The notes: generated from the letters alone by a model not told the origin. Positions 29,833 to 40,016 are shown, counted from the first letter of the stretch. The stretch: DNA of 64,000 nucleotides from Akkermansiaceae bacterium (GCA_026421245.1 JAPKDJ010000012.1:1-64000), one strand, 5' to 3'. Program-made: numbers and translations.

Positions 29833-30591
29833 ATGTTCCGACGTCTCAAAAATCTAGTCAAAGGCTTTTTCGGCCTCTTCATCGGCGGTATCGAAAAGCG
29901 CAATCCCGAAGCTCTTCTCGAAAACGAAAAAGAAAACCTCCGCAAGCAGATTGCCGAGTTCAATAAAGGCCTCGCCGGCCACGCCGGGCTCGTCGAGAAA
30001 CTCATCTCGAAAGCCAAGAAGCTCGATCGCGAAGAAACCGAACTCCGCGCCAAAACCGCAGCCAACCTCAAGGCCGGCAATCGTGAAGCCGCCGGAAAAC
30101 TCGCCCTTCAACTCCAAACCGTCGATCGTGAACACGACGATGTTCGCGCCCAGATGGAAGAAGCTGATGTCCGCTACAAGGAGCTCGTCAAAGCCCGCGA
30201 CGTGTCTGTCAAAACCGCAAAGGACCGCATTGAACAACTTGTTCGCGACCTTGACGAAATGAAATCGACCAAAGCCATGGCCGAGCTCAATGAAATGGCT
30301 TCCGGCATGATTACCGATATCGGTGGCTCAGGCGACACTCTCAACCGCCTCGAAGAGATGGTCGAGGAAGAGCGCACTAGGGCCGCCGGTCGTGCCCGGG
30401 TCGCCAAAGATCAAATCGACATGAATGGCATCAACGAAACCGTCTCCGAGCAGGACGCCCTCGCCGAAATGGCCCTTGCCGACTTCGCGGCTACCGAAGG
30501 AATCGAATTAGAGCCCGAAAAAGGTGCCGCGAACTCTGCTCCTGCGGAGACCACCAAAGGTTCCATGGGTCCTCAAAGCGAGTCCCAGTAA
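29833..30591 (+). CDS. pspA: PspA/IM30 (Vipp1) family membrane-stress protein
   Basis: A 252-residue coiled-coil protein with the PspA hallmark N-terminus: MFRRLKNLVKGFFGLFIGGI, the amphipathic membrane-binding helix, then long helices (KRNPEALLENEKENLRKQIAEF, AKKLDREETELRAK, MEEADVRYKELVKARD). An ESCRT-III-like helical bundle runs to about residue 200, followed by an acidic, low-complexity tail. Family members polymerise on stressed inner membranes. The ATG at 29833 is chosen over 29782 because it begins directly at the conserved helix. No PspF or PspBC genes are nearby. Downstream are a small membrane protein and an AAA ATPase. Confidence 0.92.
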   Translation: MFRRLKNLVKGFFGLFIGGIEKRNPEALLENEKENLRKQIAEFNKGLAGHAGLVEKLISKAKKLDREETELRAKTAANLKAGNREAAGKLALQLQTVDREHDDVRAQMEEADVRYKELVKARDVSVKTAKDRIEQLVRDLDEMKSTKAMAELNEMASGMITDIGGSGDTLNRLEEMVEEERTRAAGRARVAKDQIDMNGINETVSEQDALAEMALADFAATEGIELEPEKGAANSAPAETTKGSMGPQSESQ

Positions 30592-30624
30592 TCTCCTAGA
30601 ATAAAGAAGCACCCGTGACTTGTT

Positions 30625-30762
30625 TTGCTTCTCGTCGTCGTCCTCTTTGCTCTCATTGGCACAGCCGTATGGATGAAACTGATGATCGATGAGCAACCCA
30701 AGGTTCATGAGGCCCCCGGCATTTCCGGTGTCGAACTTCCCGATCCCAAAGATCTCGAATGA
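30625..30762 (+). CDS. 45-residue single-span membrane protein between pspA and an AAA ATPase
   Basis: A short frame from a TTG start at 30625 to a TGA at 30760-30762 that overlaps the ATG of the AAA gene (ATGA at 30759). It translates to a transmembrane segment LLLVVVLFALIGTAVWMKLM, then an acidic tail ending LPDPKDLE. The TTG is the only usable start after an in-frame stop at 30616-30618. No strong ribosome-binding sequence precedes it, but the 4-nt overlap, the membrane segment and the position argue for a real gene. Likely an inner-membrane partner in a PspA/AAA stress module. No family was recognised. Confidence 0.65.
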   Translation: MLLVVVLFALIGTAVWMKLMIDEQPKVHEAPGISGVELPDPKDLE

Positions 30763-32414
30763 GCACTACTTTACCAAAATGGGCCAATGAAGTCATCGCC
30801 CGCTACGAAAGTCGCTCCGCCGGCTGCTTCGTCCTGCATGGCAACGTTGATGACCGATTCCATCTCCCCTCGCAAAACTCCAAACTCGGAAACCTCACCC
30901 AGTTTCTCAGCGAAATCCTCCTTCCGCGCTTCGATGTCGTCTTAACCTACGATCTCGGCGGCGGAGTCGAAGTCGAACGTGGCAAAGAGGAATTCTCCAA
31001 ATGGCCCAGCCTCAAAAACGAGGTTCAACTCCCCACCCAACCGCTTAAGGCCTCCCGATTCCTGGGCCGCTATCTCACCTACGTCCGCAACCTCCGACAC
31101 GTCGGAGCCGAGGCACCCAAGGTTGCCCTCATTCTCAAAGGCGCGCACCTCATGTGCCCCAACCTTCCAAATGCCCTCAACTACGACCTCCACGCTCTTG
31201 CAAGCGTCTGGCAGTCGTGGGCGTCGGAAGCCAAACTCGCGGAACACGGCCAAGCCGTGTTTCTCCTCTCGGAAAACCTCACCGGTCTCCACCCCCTTGT
31301 CGCGAACCATCCTTCGGTCGCCGACATCGAAGTCCCCCTTCCTTCCTGGGAAGAACTCACCGGCGTCATGAAAACGCTCGCGACAAGTTGTTGCGAAGCG
31401 ATGTCCGGTATCAAAGACCGCCTCCCTTGGGCCGCTGCCCGGCTTCGCGGAGCCACCGGGAGCGCCGTCGAAGATCTTCTCCTCCGCAGGCACTACGACA
31501 AAAAACCTCTCGTCGAGGACGACTTCAGCACGCTCAAGAAACAGCTGGTCGAACGCGACTGCGCAGGCCTCATCGAATTTGTCGAACCAGACCGGTCACT
31601 CGATGGCGTCATTGGCCTCGACGTCGTAAAAGATTGGCTGAAACGCGATCTCGACCTCTGGCGGCGTGACGAACTCGAAGCCATGCCCATGGGCTACCTC
31701 TTTTGCGGCCCCGTGGGCACCGGAAAAACCTACCTCGCCGAGTGCCTCGCAGGCGAAGCTGGCGTTCCGGTCGTCACGCTCAAAAACTTCCGCGACCGCT
31801 GGGTCGGATCCACCGAGGCCAACCTCGAAAAGATTTTCTCCCTCCTTCACGCTCTCGACCGCTGTATGGTCTTCATCGACGAAGCCGACCAGGCCCTCGG
31901 AAAACGCGCCGCCGGCTCCGGCGACTCCGGCGTTTCCAGCCGTGTCTATTCCATGATAGCCAAGGAGATGTCCAACCCGCGTAACCGTGGCAAGCTCGTC
32001 TGGATCCTCGCCTCCAGCCGCCCCGACCTGATTGAGGTCGATCTCAAACGCCCTGGCCGTATCGACGTCAAAATCCCCATCTTCCCCGCCACCGAAAAAA
32101 GCGAAGCTCTTTCTCTCCTCCGATCCCTGAGCGGAAAACGCGGCCTCAAATTCGCTGACGCTAAGTGGCAAAAACTCAAGAAGGATCTCCCAGAACTCCT
32201 CACCGCCGGCGGTGCCGAAGCTCTTGCCGTCAAAGCCGTCCGCCTGGTCAAAACCAAGACCCATGAACCCTTCGAAGCCATGGAGCACATCCTCACCTCC
32301 AGCCTCCCTCCGATTCCCCTCGAAACTCTCAAAGCCCAAATGCGACTCGCCGTCAAGGAAGCGACCGAAAGCGAGTTTGTGCCAAAAGAAGTTCTCGATA
32401 TCCTAGAGTCGTGA
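30759..32414 (+). CDS. AAA-family ATPase, Ycf46-like, in a PspA operon
   Basis: A 551-residue protein. The N-terminal 270 residues form a degenerate, non-AAA-motif region (FVLHGNVDDRFHLPSQNSKL onward) that may bind a partner. The AAA module has Walker A GPVGTGKT at 317-324, Walker B CMVFIDEAD ending near 377 and the arginine-finger region RPGRID near 431. The sensor-1 block reads WILASSRPDLI, with Ser where Asn is usual. A C-terminal helical lid follows. By architecture it resembles Ycf46-like or other classical AAA proteins that remodel complexes. It overlaps both neighbours (ATGA with the small membrane gene, GTGA with rlmH), so the four genes are coupled. Confidence 0.85.
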   Translation: MSTTLPKWANEVIARYESRSAGCFVLHGNVDDRFHLPSQNSKLGNLTQFLSEILLPRFDVVLTYDLGGGVEVERGKEEFSKWPSLKNEVQLPTQPLKASRFLGRYLTYVRNLRHVGAEAPKVALILKGAHLMCPNLPNALNYDLHALASVWQSWASEAKLAEHGQAVFLLSENLTGLHPLVANHPSVADIEVPLPSWEELTGVMKTLATSCCEAMSGIKDRLPWAAARLRGATGSAVEDLLLRRHYDKKPLVEDDFSTLKKQLVERDCAGLIEFVEPDRSLDGVIGLDVVKDWLKRDLDLWRRDELEAMPMGYLFCGPVGTGKTYLAECLAGEAGVPVVTLKNFRDRWVGSTEANLEKIFSLLHALDRCMVFIDEADQALGKRAAGSGDSGVSSRVYSMIAKEMSNPRNRGKLVWILASSRPDLIEVDLKRPGRIDVKIPIFPATEKSEALSLLRSLSGKRGLKFADAKWQKLKKDLPELLTAGGAEALAVKAVRLVKTKTHEPFEAMEHILTSSLPPIPLETLKAQMRLAVKEATESEFVPKEVLDILES

Positions 32415-32851
32415 CCTGGAAAATCTTTGCCGCCGGAAAACCCGCCCTGGCCTACGCTAAAACCGGCATTGAGGAATATCTCAAGAGACTCAAACGTGGG
32501 GCCAAAGTCGAACTCATCTACCTCAAAGCGGGTGATTCGGAGACGGTTTCCAAAGACCTTCTCACGCGCTCCGAGGGAACCTTCCGCATCGCTCTCGATG
32601 AAAGGGGTAAGGATTGGACCACCGACCAGTTCGTCAAAAGAGTGAACGCCTGGGAAATGGATCCCGGCATTAAAACCATCTCACTCCTCATTGGGGCCTC
32701 CGATGGCCACACTCCCGCCCTTCGTCAAAAATGCCAAGCCGTCTGGGCCCTCTCCCCCCTCACCCTCCAGCACGAACTCGCGCTCGTCGTCCTGCTTGAA
32801 CAGCTCTACCGCGCCTACACCATCAAGCGTGGCGAGCCCTATCATCGGTAA
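32411..32851 (+). CDS. rlmH: 23S rRNA (pseudouridine1915-N3)-methyltransferase
   Basis: A 146-residue SPOUT enzyme that methylates pseudouridine 1915 in helix 69 of 23S rRNA. The signature stretches are FRIALDERGKDWTTDQF, the SAM-binding LLIGASDGH, and the C-terminal LALVVLLEQLYRAYTIKRGE ending PYHR. The length fits the family (about 155). It begins with GTG overlapping the AAA-gene stop (GTGA). It is the last gene of the pspA run and converges with the YkgJ-type gene 1 nt away. Having a ribosome-maturation enzyme in a membrane-stress operon may be simple chance. Confidence 0.95.
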   Translation: MTWKIFAAGKPALAYAKTGIEEYLKRLKRGAKVELIYLKAGDSETVSKDLLTRSEGTFRIALDERGKDWTTDQFVKRVNAWEMDPGIKTISLLIGASDGHTPALRQKCQAVWALSPLTLQHELALVVLLEQLYRAYTIKRGEPYHR

Positions 32852-32852
32852 C

Positions 32853-33203
32853 CTATTGCCCCTCTGGTCTTGGAGCAGGTCGTGCCTCACATGCTTCCCG
32901 CCAGTTGTCAAAATTCCAGCGATTCGGAAACCCCGTGCATTGGTAAGGCTTCACCTCTTGCAACCGGCAATCAATTCCATCCAGCATAATGCACTCGGTC
33001 GTCCCCTCCTTATCAATCAACGATAGCCCCTGGCGATTTTCTCTGAGGCGTGTGTAGTTACGAACAAATTCATAGAGTGGGATCTCCAAAAACTTCGCAA
33101 TATTTTCCACCTCTCCTTCAGCAAGAACAACATCGCCCTCCCACTTGCAACAGTTCGTACAACGCTGGCATTGATACCAGATGTCCTTTTCCTCCTCCGC
33201 CAT
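32853..33203 (-). CDS. YkgJ-type cysteine-cluster protein
   Basis: A 116-residue soluble protein starting at the ATG giving MAEEEKDIWYQC; a TTG at 33212 would add three residues. The N-terminal CxxCxxCC motif is CQRCTNCC (Cys12, 15, 18 and 19). Further cysteines lie in the segments CIMLDGIDCRLQ and KPYQCTGFP. This matches UPF0153/YkgJ proteins, presumed zinc or iron-sulfur binders of unknown role. Its start follows the amidase stop by about 10 nt, so the two minus-strand genes are probably co-transcribed. Confidence 0.88.
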   Translation of the reverse strand: MAEEEKDIWYQCQRCTNCCKWEGDVVLAEGEVENIAKFLEIPLYEFVRNYTRLRENRQGLSLIDKEGTTECIMLDGIDCRLQEVKPYQCTGFPNRWNFDNWREACEARPAPRPEGQ

Positions 33204-33213
33204 CTCTCGCAAA

Positions 33214-34038
33214 CTAGCGGCCGGTCATTGCGCGACGGTAAACCTCGACCACCTTTAGGAAGCCCTGCCATTTTTCTCCGGGACGTCCGTTCGTCAGCAA
33301 ATAATGTGGGCAGTTTTTGTTAGTGGGATTTTTTCCGCGACGAGGCCACTTATAGTGAGGCACCACGCGGGAGACGGGAATATCGTGTTTCACACAAAGC
33401 CAAGCAGCCAATTTTGCTGTCCTCTCAAGGGTCCGGCTCTTGCTGTTGCCGGGATGTTCGCACATCTCAATTCCGATACTATACCGGTTGCCCGGTCCAT
33501 CATAGTCAGCGTGATTCCCCCTCTCGTTGGTCGGGAGATGCTGGACGGCACGATCCTCATCGATGGTATAGTGCCACGAAAGCTTTCCCAGGGCCCCACG
33601 CTTGAGAGCGAGAGAGTGCCTCAAAGCATCAGCCCCCCGACTCCAGTTCTGGGTCGAATGAATGGTAACATATTTGGGATTCATACTTTTGCGGGAACGC
33701 CCTTTCGCCCTATAAGAAAGATAGTCGCGCTTCACATTGACCTGACTGTAGATCGACGAGGCACTCTGTGTCGGACGCTGGTATGAATTAGGGATCCGCA
33801 TAATGGGAGGCTGTGCCAGCGACGCCGAAGCATGGCCGGTTGCAGTTTCGTGCCTCCCATATTCCCGCTGCCAAGCCTTACTCGCCCGCTCATCAATGCC
33901 GGCATATGGGTTCCGGGAATTCGATCCGTAGGGAACGTAACTATCACTGACGCTAACAATGGGTGGGTCCGCTGAACATGCGACAAATAAGCCGACACCC
34001 AACCCCGCCAAGGAAAACCATAGTGATTTCTTCCACAT
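33214..34038 (-). CDS. N-acetylmuramoyl-L-alanine amidase (Amidase_2) lipoprotein
   Basis: About 274 residues from the ATG giving MWKKSLWFSLAGLGVGLFVAC; lipidation is expected at the Cys after FVA. A start at 34098 would put 20 unlikely residues ahead of the signal. A linker runs to about residue 110. The amidase domain then begins (KYVTIHSTQNWSRGADAL, His as zinc ligand; WHYTIDEDRAVQHLPTNERG; NRYSIGIEMCEH) and ends with NCPHYLLT. Such enzymes cut the glycan-peptide bond of peptidoglycan in wall remodelling or recycling. Placed at the outer membrane by the lipid anchor. Confidence 0.9.
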   Translation of the reverse strand: MWKKSLWFSLAGLGVGLFVACSADPPIVSVSDSYVPYGSNSRNPYAGIDERASKAWQREYGRHETATGHASASLAQPPIMRIPNSYQRPTQSASSIYSQVNVKRDYLSYRAKGRSRKSMNPKYVTIHSTQNWSRGADALRHSLALKRGALGKLSWHYTIDEDRAVQHLPTNERGNHADYDGPGNRYSIGIEMCEHPGNSKSRTLERTAKLAAWLCVKHDIPVSRVVPHYKWPRRGKNPTNKNCPHYLLTNGRPGEKWQGFLKVVEVYRRAMTGR

Positions 34039-34127
34039 GATGAGATCTTCATACCACCTTAATGACTCGAGGCAAAGCCCCCTTTTATTGAAGAACACAT
34101 TTTATTGTGGTTCCAAACAGCTTACCT

Positions 34128-34156
34128 ACAAGATATTCGCATTGTGAATATCTTGT
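34128..34156. promoter_or_regulatory. Perfect 11-bp palindrome in a divergent intergenic region
   Basis: ACAAGATATTC and GAATATCTTGT are separated by 7 nt (GCATTGT). The dyad lies 90 nt upstream of the minus-strand amidase start and about 185 nt upstream of the plus-strand methyltransferase start. It is AT-rich and not followed by a T run, which suggests an operator or dimer-binding site rather than a terminator. The remainder of this roughly 300-nt intergenic stretch is AT-rich; a TTATTCACA word lies at 34223-34231. No other feature was seen there. Confidence 0.5.
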
Positions 34157-34340
34157 GAGTATGTCAAATTCCGACCTGAGGTAGAACTACTTAAGATCTG
34201 AATAAAATCTAACGATTGAAAGTTATTCACAGAAATCTTGGCATGATTGACCTGTGATTTTTCACTCGAAAATTTTTCGACTGGTCATCTCCCCTTCCAC
34301 CCTTGAGAAAGTCGCCGTCCCCGCGGAATACTCTTCATTT

Positions 34341-35015
34341 ATGAAACCACGCAATACAGTCGAACAGACTGAATCCTGCACGCAACTCACTCTCGATCTC
34401 ATCGAGCACGATGGTCGTTTTTTCCTGGAATGTGAAGGCCGCCAGGCTGATGGCACGCATCTCGGGAATGCACACCGGCAATTGATCACTCTGATGAGTC
34501 GGCCTTTCCGACCGTCACGGCAACCACGAATCGTTTTTCTCGGACTGGGATTTGGGCATGCGGTCAAATTGGTCAGGGAAACTCTTCCGCAAGAAAAGGC
34601 CTCCTTTGTGATCCTTTCCGAATCTGGGATTCTCCCCGATTGGCTCTCCCGCCACCTCGACGAAGATCCCCTCGACGACGAACGCATCCACATTGACGAC
34701 GCAGATCCTTTCACTCCCCTCCCCGCAGGGTATGCTGGTTCACAAGGTATCTTTGCCGACCTCGACCACCTCGATGCCCTCGCCCCGAAACGATGGGACA
34801 TTACTTCGGAAGCAGTGCTGAATGGATTCCATGATCGACTCAAGAAGGGCGGTCTGTTGGGTTTGATTTCAACTCGCCCCGTGGTTCGCTTGGAAAAAGC
34901 CCTCCGCAAAGCAGGATTCGATGTTGTCACCGACTTCGCCCCTTTTTCTGAAAAATCCAAAAAAAACCGAACTCTTTACGTCGCTCGAAAAGGACACTAT
35001 CAACGCTCCCACTAA
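34341..35015 (+). CDS. Spermidine-synthase-like methyltransferase-fold protein
   Basis: About 224 residues from the ATG giving MKPRNTVEQTESCTQLTLDL. A GTG at 34254 could extend it by 29 residues, but that extension looks atypical. A Rossmann-type core shows PRIVFLGLGFGHAVKLVRET (GxGxG-like nucleotide loop) and later GIFADLDHLDALAPKR, with a C-terminal GGLLGLISTRPVVRL strand-helix. The pattern resembles the spermidine synthase/PUA-like class of aminopropyl- or methyltransferases; substrate residues are not clear. It ends 13 nt before the adaptor gene and is likely co-transcribed with it. Confidence 0.7.
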   Translation: MKPRNTVEQTESCTQLTLDLIEHDGRFFLECEGRQADGTHLGNAHRQLITLMSRPFRPSRQPRIVFLGLGFGHAVKLVRETLPQEKASFVILSESGILPDWLSRHLDEDPLDDERIHIDDADPFTPLPAGYAGSQGIFADLDHLDALAPKRWDITSEAVLNGFHDRLKKGGLLGLISTRPVVRLEKALRKAGFDVVTDFAPFSEKSKKNRTLYVARKGHYQRSH

Positions 35016-35028
35016 CAACGCACTCTTC

Positions 35029-36429
35029 ATGAAACCCACCCTTTTTCTCACAGCTCTAATGGCAGGCCCCATCGTTGCCGGCGAACTCACGATCAAATCG
35101 GAGCCGCTGGAATCCACCCTCACGGTCGAAGCAACCTTTCTCCCTTCAGATTCGACCGTATTCCGAATCGATCCCAAACAGTGGTCGAAGTTCGTCATCG
35201 TTGATCTCGTCAAGCACGGCACTGTCGTTAAAATGGACGACGCCCTTTTGACTTTCGAGAGAGAGGAATATAACAATCACCTCGCCGAAACCAAAGAGTC
35301 GAAAAAAAGCCGCGAAATCACCCTCGCGAATGCTGAGCAAGAACTGGTCGCTCTCGAAATTACAACGCCTCGCGCCCTCGAAGGACTCAAGCTTGCCCAC
35401 GATCGGGCCCAAGAATCGCTCGACTACTTCGACAAAACCGGCCGCACCCTGCAGGAGGAAGATGCCAAGGAAGGGCTCGACCGAGCTACGCGAAGCGTAA
35501 GTTATATCGAGGAAGAATTGAAGCAACTCCTCAAGATGTATGAAGAGGACGGAATTACGGAGGAGACCGAGGAGATCATTCTCAAACGCCAAAAGGCCTC
35601 GGTGAAAAGCGCCAGGTTTGCCCTCAAGAAAGCGACTCAAAGCTCCGCCTGGGCACTCGAGAAAACGATTCCCCGTCAAGCCGTCGATCTTAAACGAACC
35701 TTTGACAGCGCTCTCCTCGCCTACGAAACCGGAAAACTTACGCTTCCCCGGGCCTTGGAGGAGAAAACCCTCGCTGTCGCCAAGGCGAAACGAAACGACG
35801 CTGAAGCTGACAAACAGCTCATCGAACTCGAGGCTGACAGAAAGTTTCTCACGATTACGGCCCCAGCCGATGGCATCGCCTACTATGGCGAGATCGATGA
35901 TTCATCATGGTCTGTAGGCAATACCAGCCAGTTCCTTTTCAAATCCGGTTCCGCTCCCGCCGACACCGCCTTGATGACTCTCATCCCAATAGGTAGAACG
36001 CTCAACCTCCACGGATTTATCGGACAAAGCGACCGCCTACAGATAAGTTCAGATGCCAAGGGATCTGCTGAAGTAGCAGGCCTCGAGAACTCAGCTTATC
36101 CGTCCGAAGTCACCACCCTTGATCTTGCACCCAATGCGGCAGAACAGTATCATGTAGAAATGGAAGTCCAACTTCCAGAAGACTCCCTCATCGTCACGGG
36201 CATGAAAGCCAAAGTGAAGTTGACGACCTATCGCAACGACGGAGCAATCAGCGTCCCCAAGTCTGCGGTCACGACTAACGACGGGAAATCCACCGTAAAT
36301 CTCAAGATGGCCGGAGGCTTCGGCGAGCCCCACGAAGTGAAGACCGGTCGCTCCGCCGATGGAAAAATCGAGATTCTTGAGGGACTCGAAATCGATCAGG
36401 TCATCCTTATTCCTGACGAATCCAAGTAG
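35029..36429 (+). CDS. HlyD/RND-type periplasmic adaptor-like protein
   Basis: A 466-residue exported protein; signal peptide MKPTLFLTALMAGPIVAG. It has a barrel-sandwich opening (VIVDLVKHGTVVKMDDALLT), a long coiled-coil hairpin at about 80-260, and a second lipoyl-like half (RKFLTITAPADGIAYYGEID). Beta-barrel and membrane-proximal domains follow (GRTLNLHGFIGQSDRL; VTGMKAKVKLTTYRNDGAIS). The layout matches periplasmic adaptors of RND or ABC exporters. No pump or outer-membrane channel adjoins, so its partner is missing or elsewhere. It ends 6 nt before a toroid-fold protein. Confidence 0.82.
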   Translation: MKPTLFLTALMAGPIVAGELTIKSEPLESTLTVEATFLPSDSTVFRIDPKQWSKFVIVDLVKHGTVVKMDDALLTFEREEYNNHLAETKESKKSREITLANAEQELVALEITTPRALEGLKLAHDRAQESLDYFDKTGRTLQEEDAKEGLDRATRSVSYIEEELKQLLKMYEEDGITEETEEIILKRQKASVKSARFALKKATQSSAWALEKTIPRQAVDLKRTFDSALLAYETGKLTLPRALEEKTLAVAKAKRNDAEADKQLIELEADRKFLTITAPADGIAYYGEIDDSSWSVGNTSQFLFKSGSAPADTALMTLIPIGRTLNLHGFIGQSDRLQISSDAKGSAEVAGLENSAYPSEVTTLDLAPNAAEQYHVEMEVQLPEDSLIVTGMKAKVKLTTYRNDGAISVPKSAVTTNDGKSTVNLKMAGGFGEPHEVKTGRSADGKIEILEGLEIDQVILIPDESK

Positions 36430-36435
36430 ACCCTC

Positions 36436-37617
36436 ATGCGCTTCCCCAACATTCTTACCCTGATTCTCCTCACAGCCTCTCAGTTGGCGGGACAGAATCT
36501 CGCCAAGCTTGGCCCCCTCCCCGAGGTCGAACCTTTGAATGAAGATGAACTTGAAGAATCCATCAAGAGAGGAGTCGATTACCTCGTTGGCAAGCAGAAC
36601 AAAGACGGATCATGGGGCGGCCCCACTCGAACCAAGGGGCTGAATATTTATGCCCCCGTCCCTGATTCACACCTCGCCTTCCGGTCGGGAGCCTCCACTT
36701 TGGCGCTAAGCGGTCTTCTCGACAGTGGAGACAGGCGACCAGAAGTCGTTGCTGCCATCGACAAGGCAGAAAAGTGGCTATTTAAAAAGCTGCCTAAGCT
36801 GCGCCACCTCGATCCTACCACCACTTATAATGTCTGGGGACACGCTTACGGGCTAAGGGCGATTGCCGATCTCTACGAATATCGCAAAGGCGACGAAGCC
36901 ACACTCTCGCGCCTCAAGCAGCTGGCCGACAAACAAGTTCAAATGCTTCTCAAAACCGAGGACATCAATGGCGGATGGGGCTACCTTGATCTCGACGGTA
37001 ATCACACCGCTCACTTTTCAGGCATTCCCACCTCATTTACCACCGCGACGGCGCTTCTCGGCATGAAGGACGCCCACCAAACTTTCGGACTTCAACTCCC
37101 AGAAAAAGAAATCAAGCGCGGCCTCGCCTCCATCAATAAACAAAGAACCCCCGACTGGTCCTTCGTTTATTCTTTCAACCATCGTTTCCGGCCTCGCACT
37201 GGCATTAACCGCCCTGCCGGTTCGCTCGGTCGCTCCCAGGTTTGTATGGCTGCCATGCGCAAATTCGGCGACAAGCGCGTCACCGACGAGCTCCTGACCC
37301 ATTGGCTTCACCGCCTCTGTCTCCGTGAAGGCTGGTTCGACATCGGCCGTAAGCGCCCCGTTCCGCACGAAACCCACTTTTCCATCTCGGGCTACTTCTA
37401 TTACTACGGCTTCTACTACGCCACCGAATGCCTCCAAATGCTCCCGCCAGAGAAGCAGGAGAAATTTATTCCCCATCTCGCTCGCCACATTCTCGAAAAG
37501 CAGGAAAGAGACGGCTCATGGTGGGATTATCCGCTCTACGACTACCACCAGCCCTACGGCACAGGCTACGCACTCACCACCCTTTCGCGCCTTCGCAAGA
37601 AGTCGACCTCTCCTTGA
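36436..37617 (+). CDS. Exported terpenoid-cyclase/prenyltransferase-fold protein
   Basis: A 393-residue protein with a signal peptide (MRFPNILTLILLTASQLAG). It holds repeated alpha/alpha-toroid QW-like elements: GVDYLVGKQNKDGSWGG, DINGGWGYLDLDG, and near the end LEKQERDGSWWDYPL with YGTGYALTTLSRL. The fold is that of squalene-hopene cyclases and prenyltransferases, but no DxDD catalytic motif is evident. It is probably a non-catalytic exported toroid protein, as often seen in Planctomycetota and Verrucomicrobiota. It follows the HlyD-like gene by 6 nt and precedes the thiC leader. Confidence 0.82.
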   Translation: MRFPNILTLILLTASQLAGQNLAKLGPLPEVEPLNEDELEESIKRGVDYLVGKQNKDGSWGGPTRTKGLNIYAPVPDSHLAFRSGASTLALSGLLDSGDRRPEVVAAIDKAEKWLFKKLPKLRHLDPTTTYNVWGHAYGLRAIADLYEYRKGDEATLSRLKQLADKQVQMLLKTEDINGGWGYLDLDGNHTAHFSGIPTSFTTATALLGMKDAHQTFGLQLPEKEIKRGLASINKQRTPDWSFVYSFNHRFRPRTGINRPAGSLGRSQVCMAAMRKFGDKRVTDELLTHWLHRLCLREGWFDIGRKRPVPHETHFSISGYFYYYGFYYATECLQMLPPEKQEKFIPHLARHILEKQERDGSWWDYPLYDYHQPYGTGYALTTLSRLRKKSTSP

Positions 37618-37650
37618 CAAGAGGCGAACCTCACCCCAAGTTACCCCGCA

Positions 37651-37733
37651 ACAAGACAGGGGTGTTTCTTCGCCAAAACGAAGATCCTGAGATCATACCC
37701 TCACTACCGGACTCACCTCCGGGAGTCAGACCA
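37651..37733 (+). promoter_or_regulatory. TPP-riboswitch-like aptamer, 5' half canonical and 3' half divergent
   Basis: Upstream of thiC, GGGGTG (37659-37664), a UCUUCG/CGAAGA hairpin, CTGAGA (37687-37692) and ATACCC (37695-37700) follow the order of the P2-P3-J3/2 pyrimidine-sensing arm of THI-box aptamers. The expected second arm (GATCTGGATAATGCC-like) is not there; instead a hairpin-like GGACTC-GGGAGTC segment follows at 37709-37727. GGGGTG can also pair with CACCCC at 37632-37637, an alternative fold. The presence of thiC immediately downstream supports a thiamine pyrophosphate-sensing role; the odd 3' half means it could be degraded or a variant. Confidence 0.55.
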
Positions 37734-37746
37734 AAATCTTTCTCAC

Positions 37747-37788
37747 GCCTGTCGCGCTTTCATCCAAAGCCGACAGGCTTTTTCTTTT
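37747..37788 (+). terminator. Intrinsic terminator in the thiC leader
   Basis: GCCTGTCG and CGACAGGC form an 8-bp perfect stem with a 16-nt loop, followed directly by TTTTTCTTTT. This is a classic rho-independent terminator 38 nt before the thiC start. Placed after the TPP-like aptamer, it may work as an attenuator. It could also terminate the upstream toroid gene. Confidence 0.85.
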
Positions 37789-37793
37789 CCTAA

Positions 37794-39950
<2,157 letters not shown>

Positions 39951-39985
39951 CCGTAAACTCCAACTTTCGGACCTCAACACCCAAG

Positions 39986-40016
39986 AACCGAAGGCAGAAA
40001 GCCGTCGGCTAGTTTT
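39986..40016 (+). terminator. Probable terminator after thiC
   Basis: AACCGAAGGC and GCCGTCGGCT pair around a 5-nt AGAAA loop, with two mismatches, followed by AGTTTT. It lies 36 nt after the thiC stop. The stem is imperfect and the T run short, so termination is likely but not certain. Confidence 0.55.

Noticed and set aside
32853-33212. TTG start at 33212 for the YkgJ-type gene
   Set aside because: The ATG three codons inside is a better start and gives the usual N-terminus ahead of the Cys motif.
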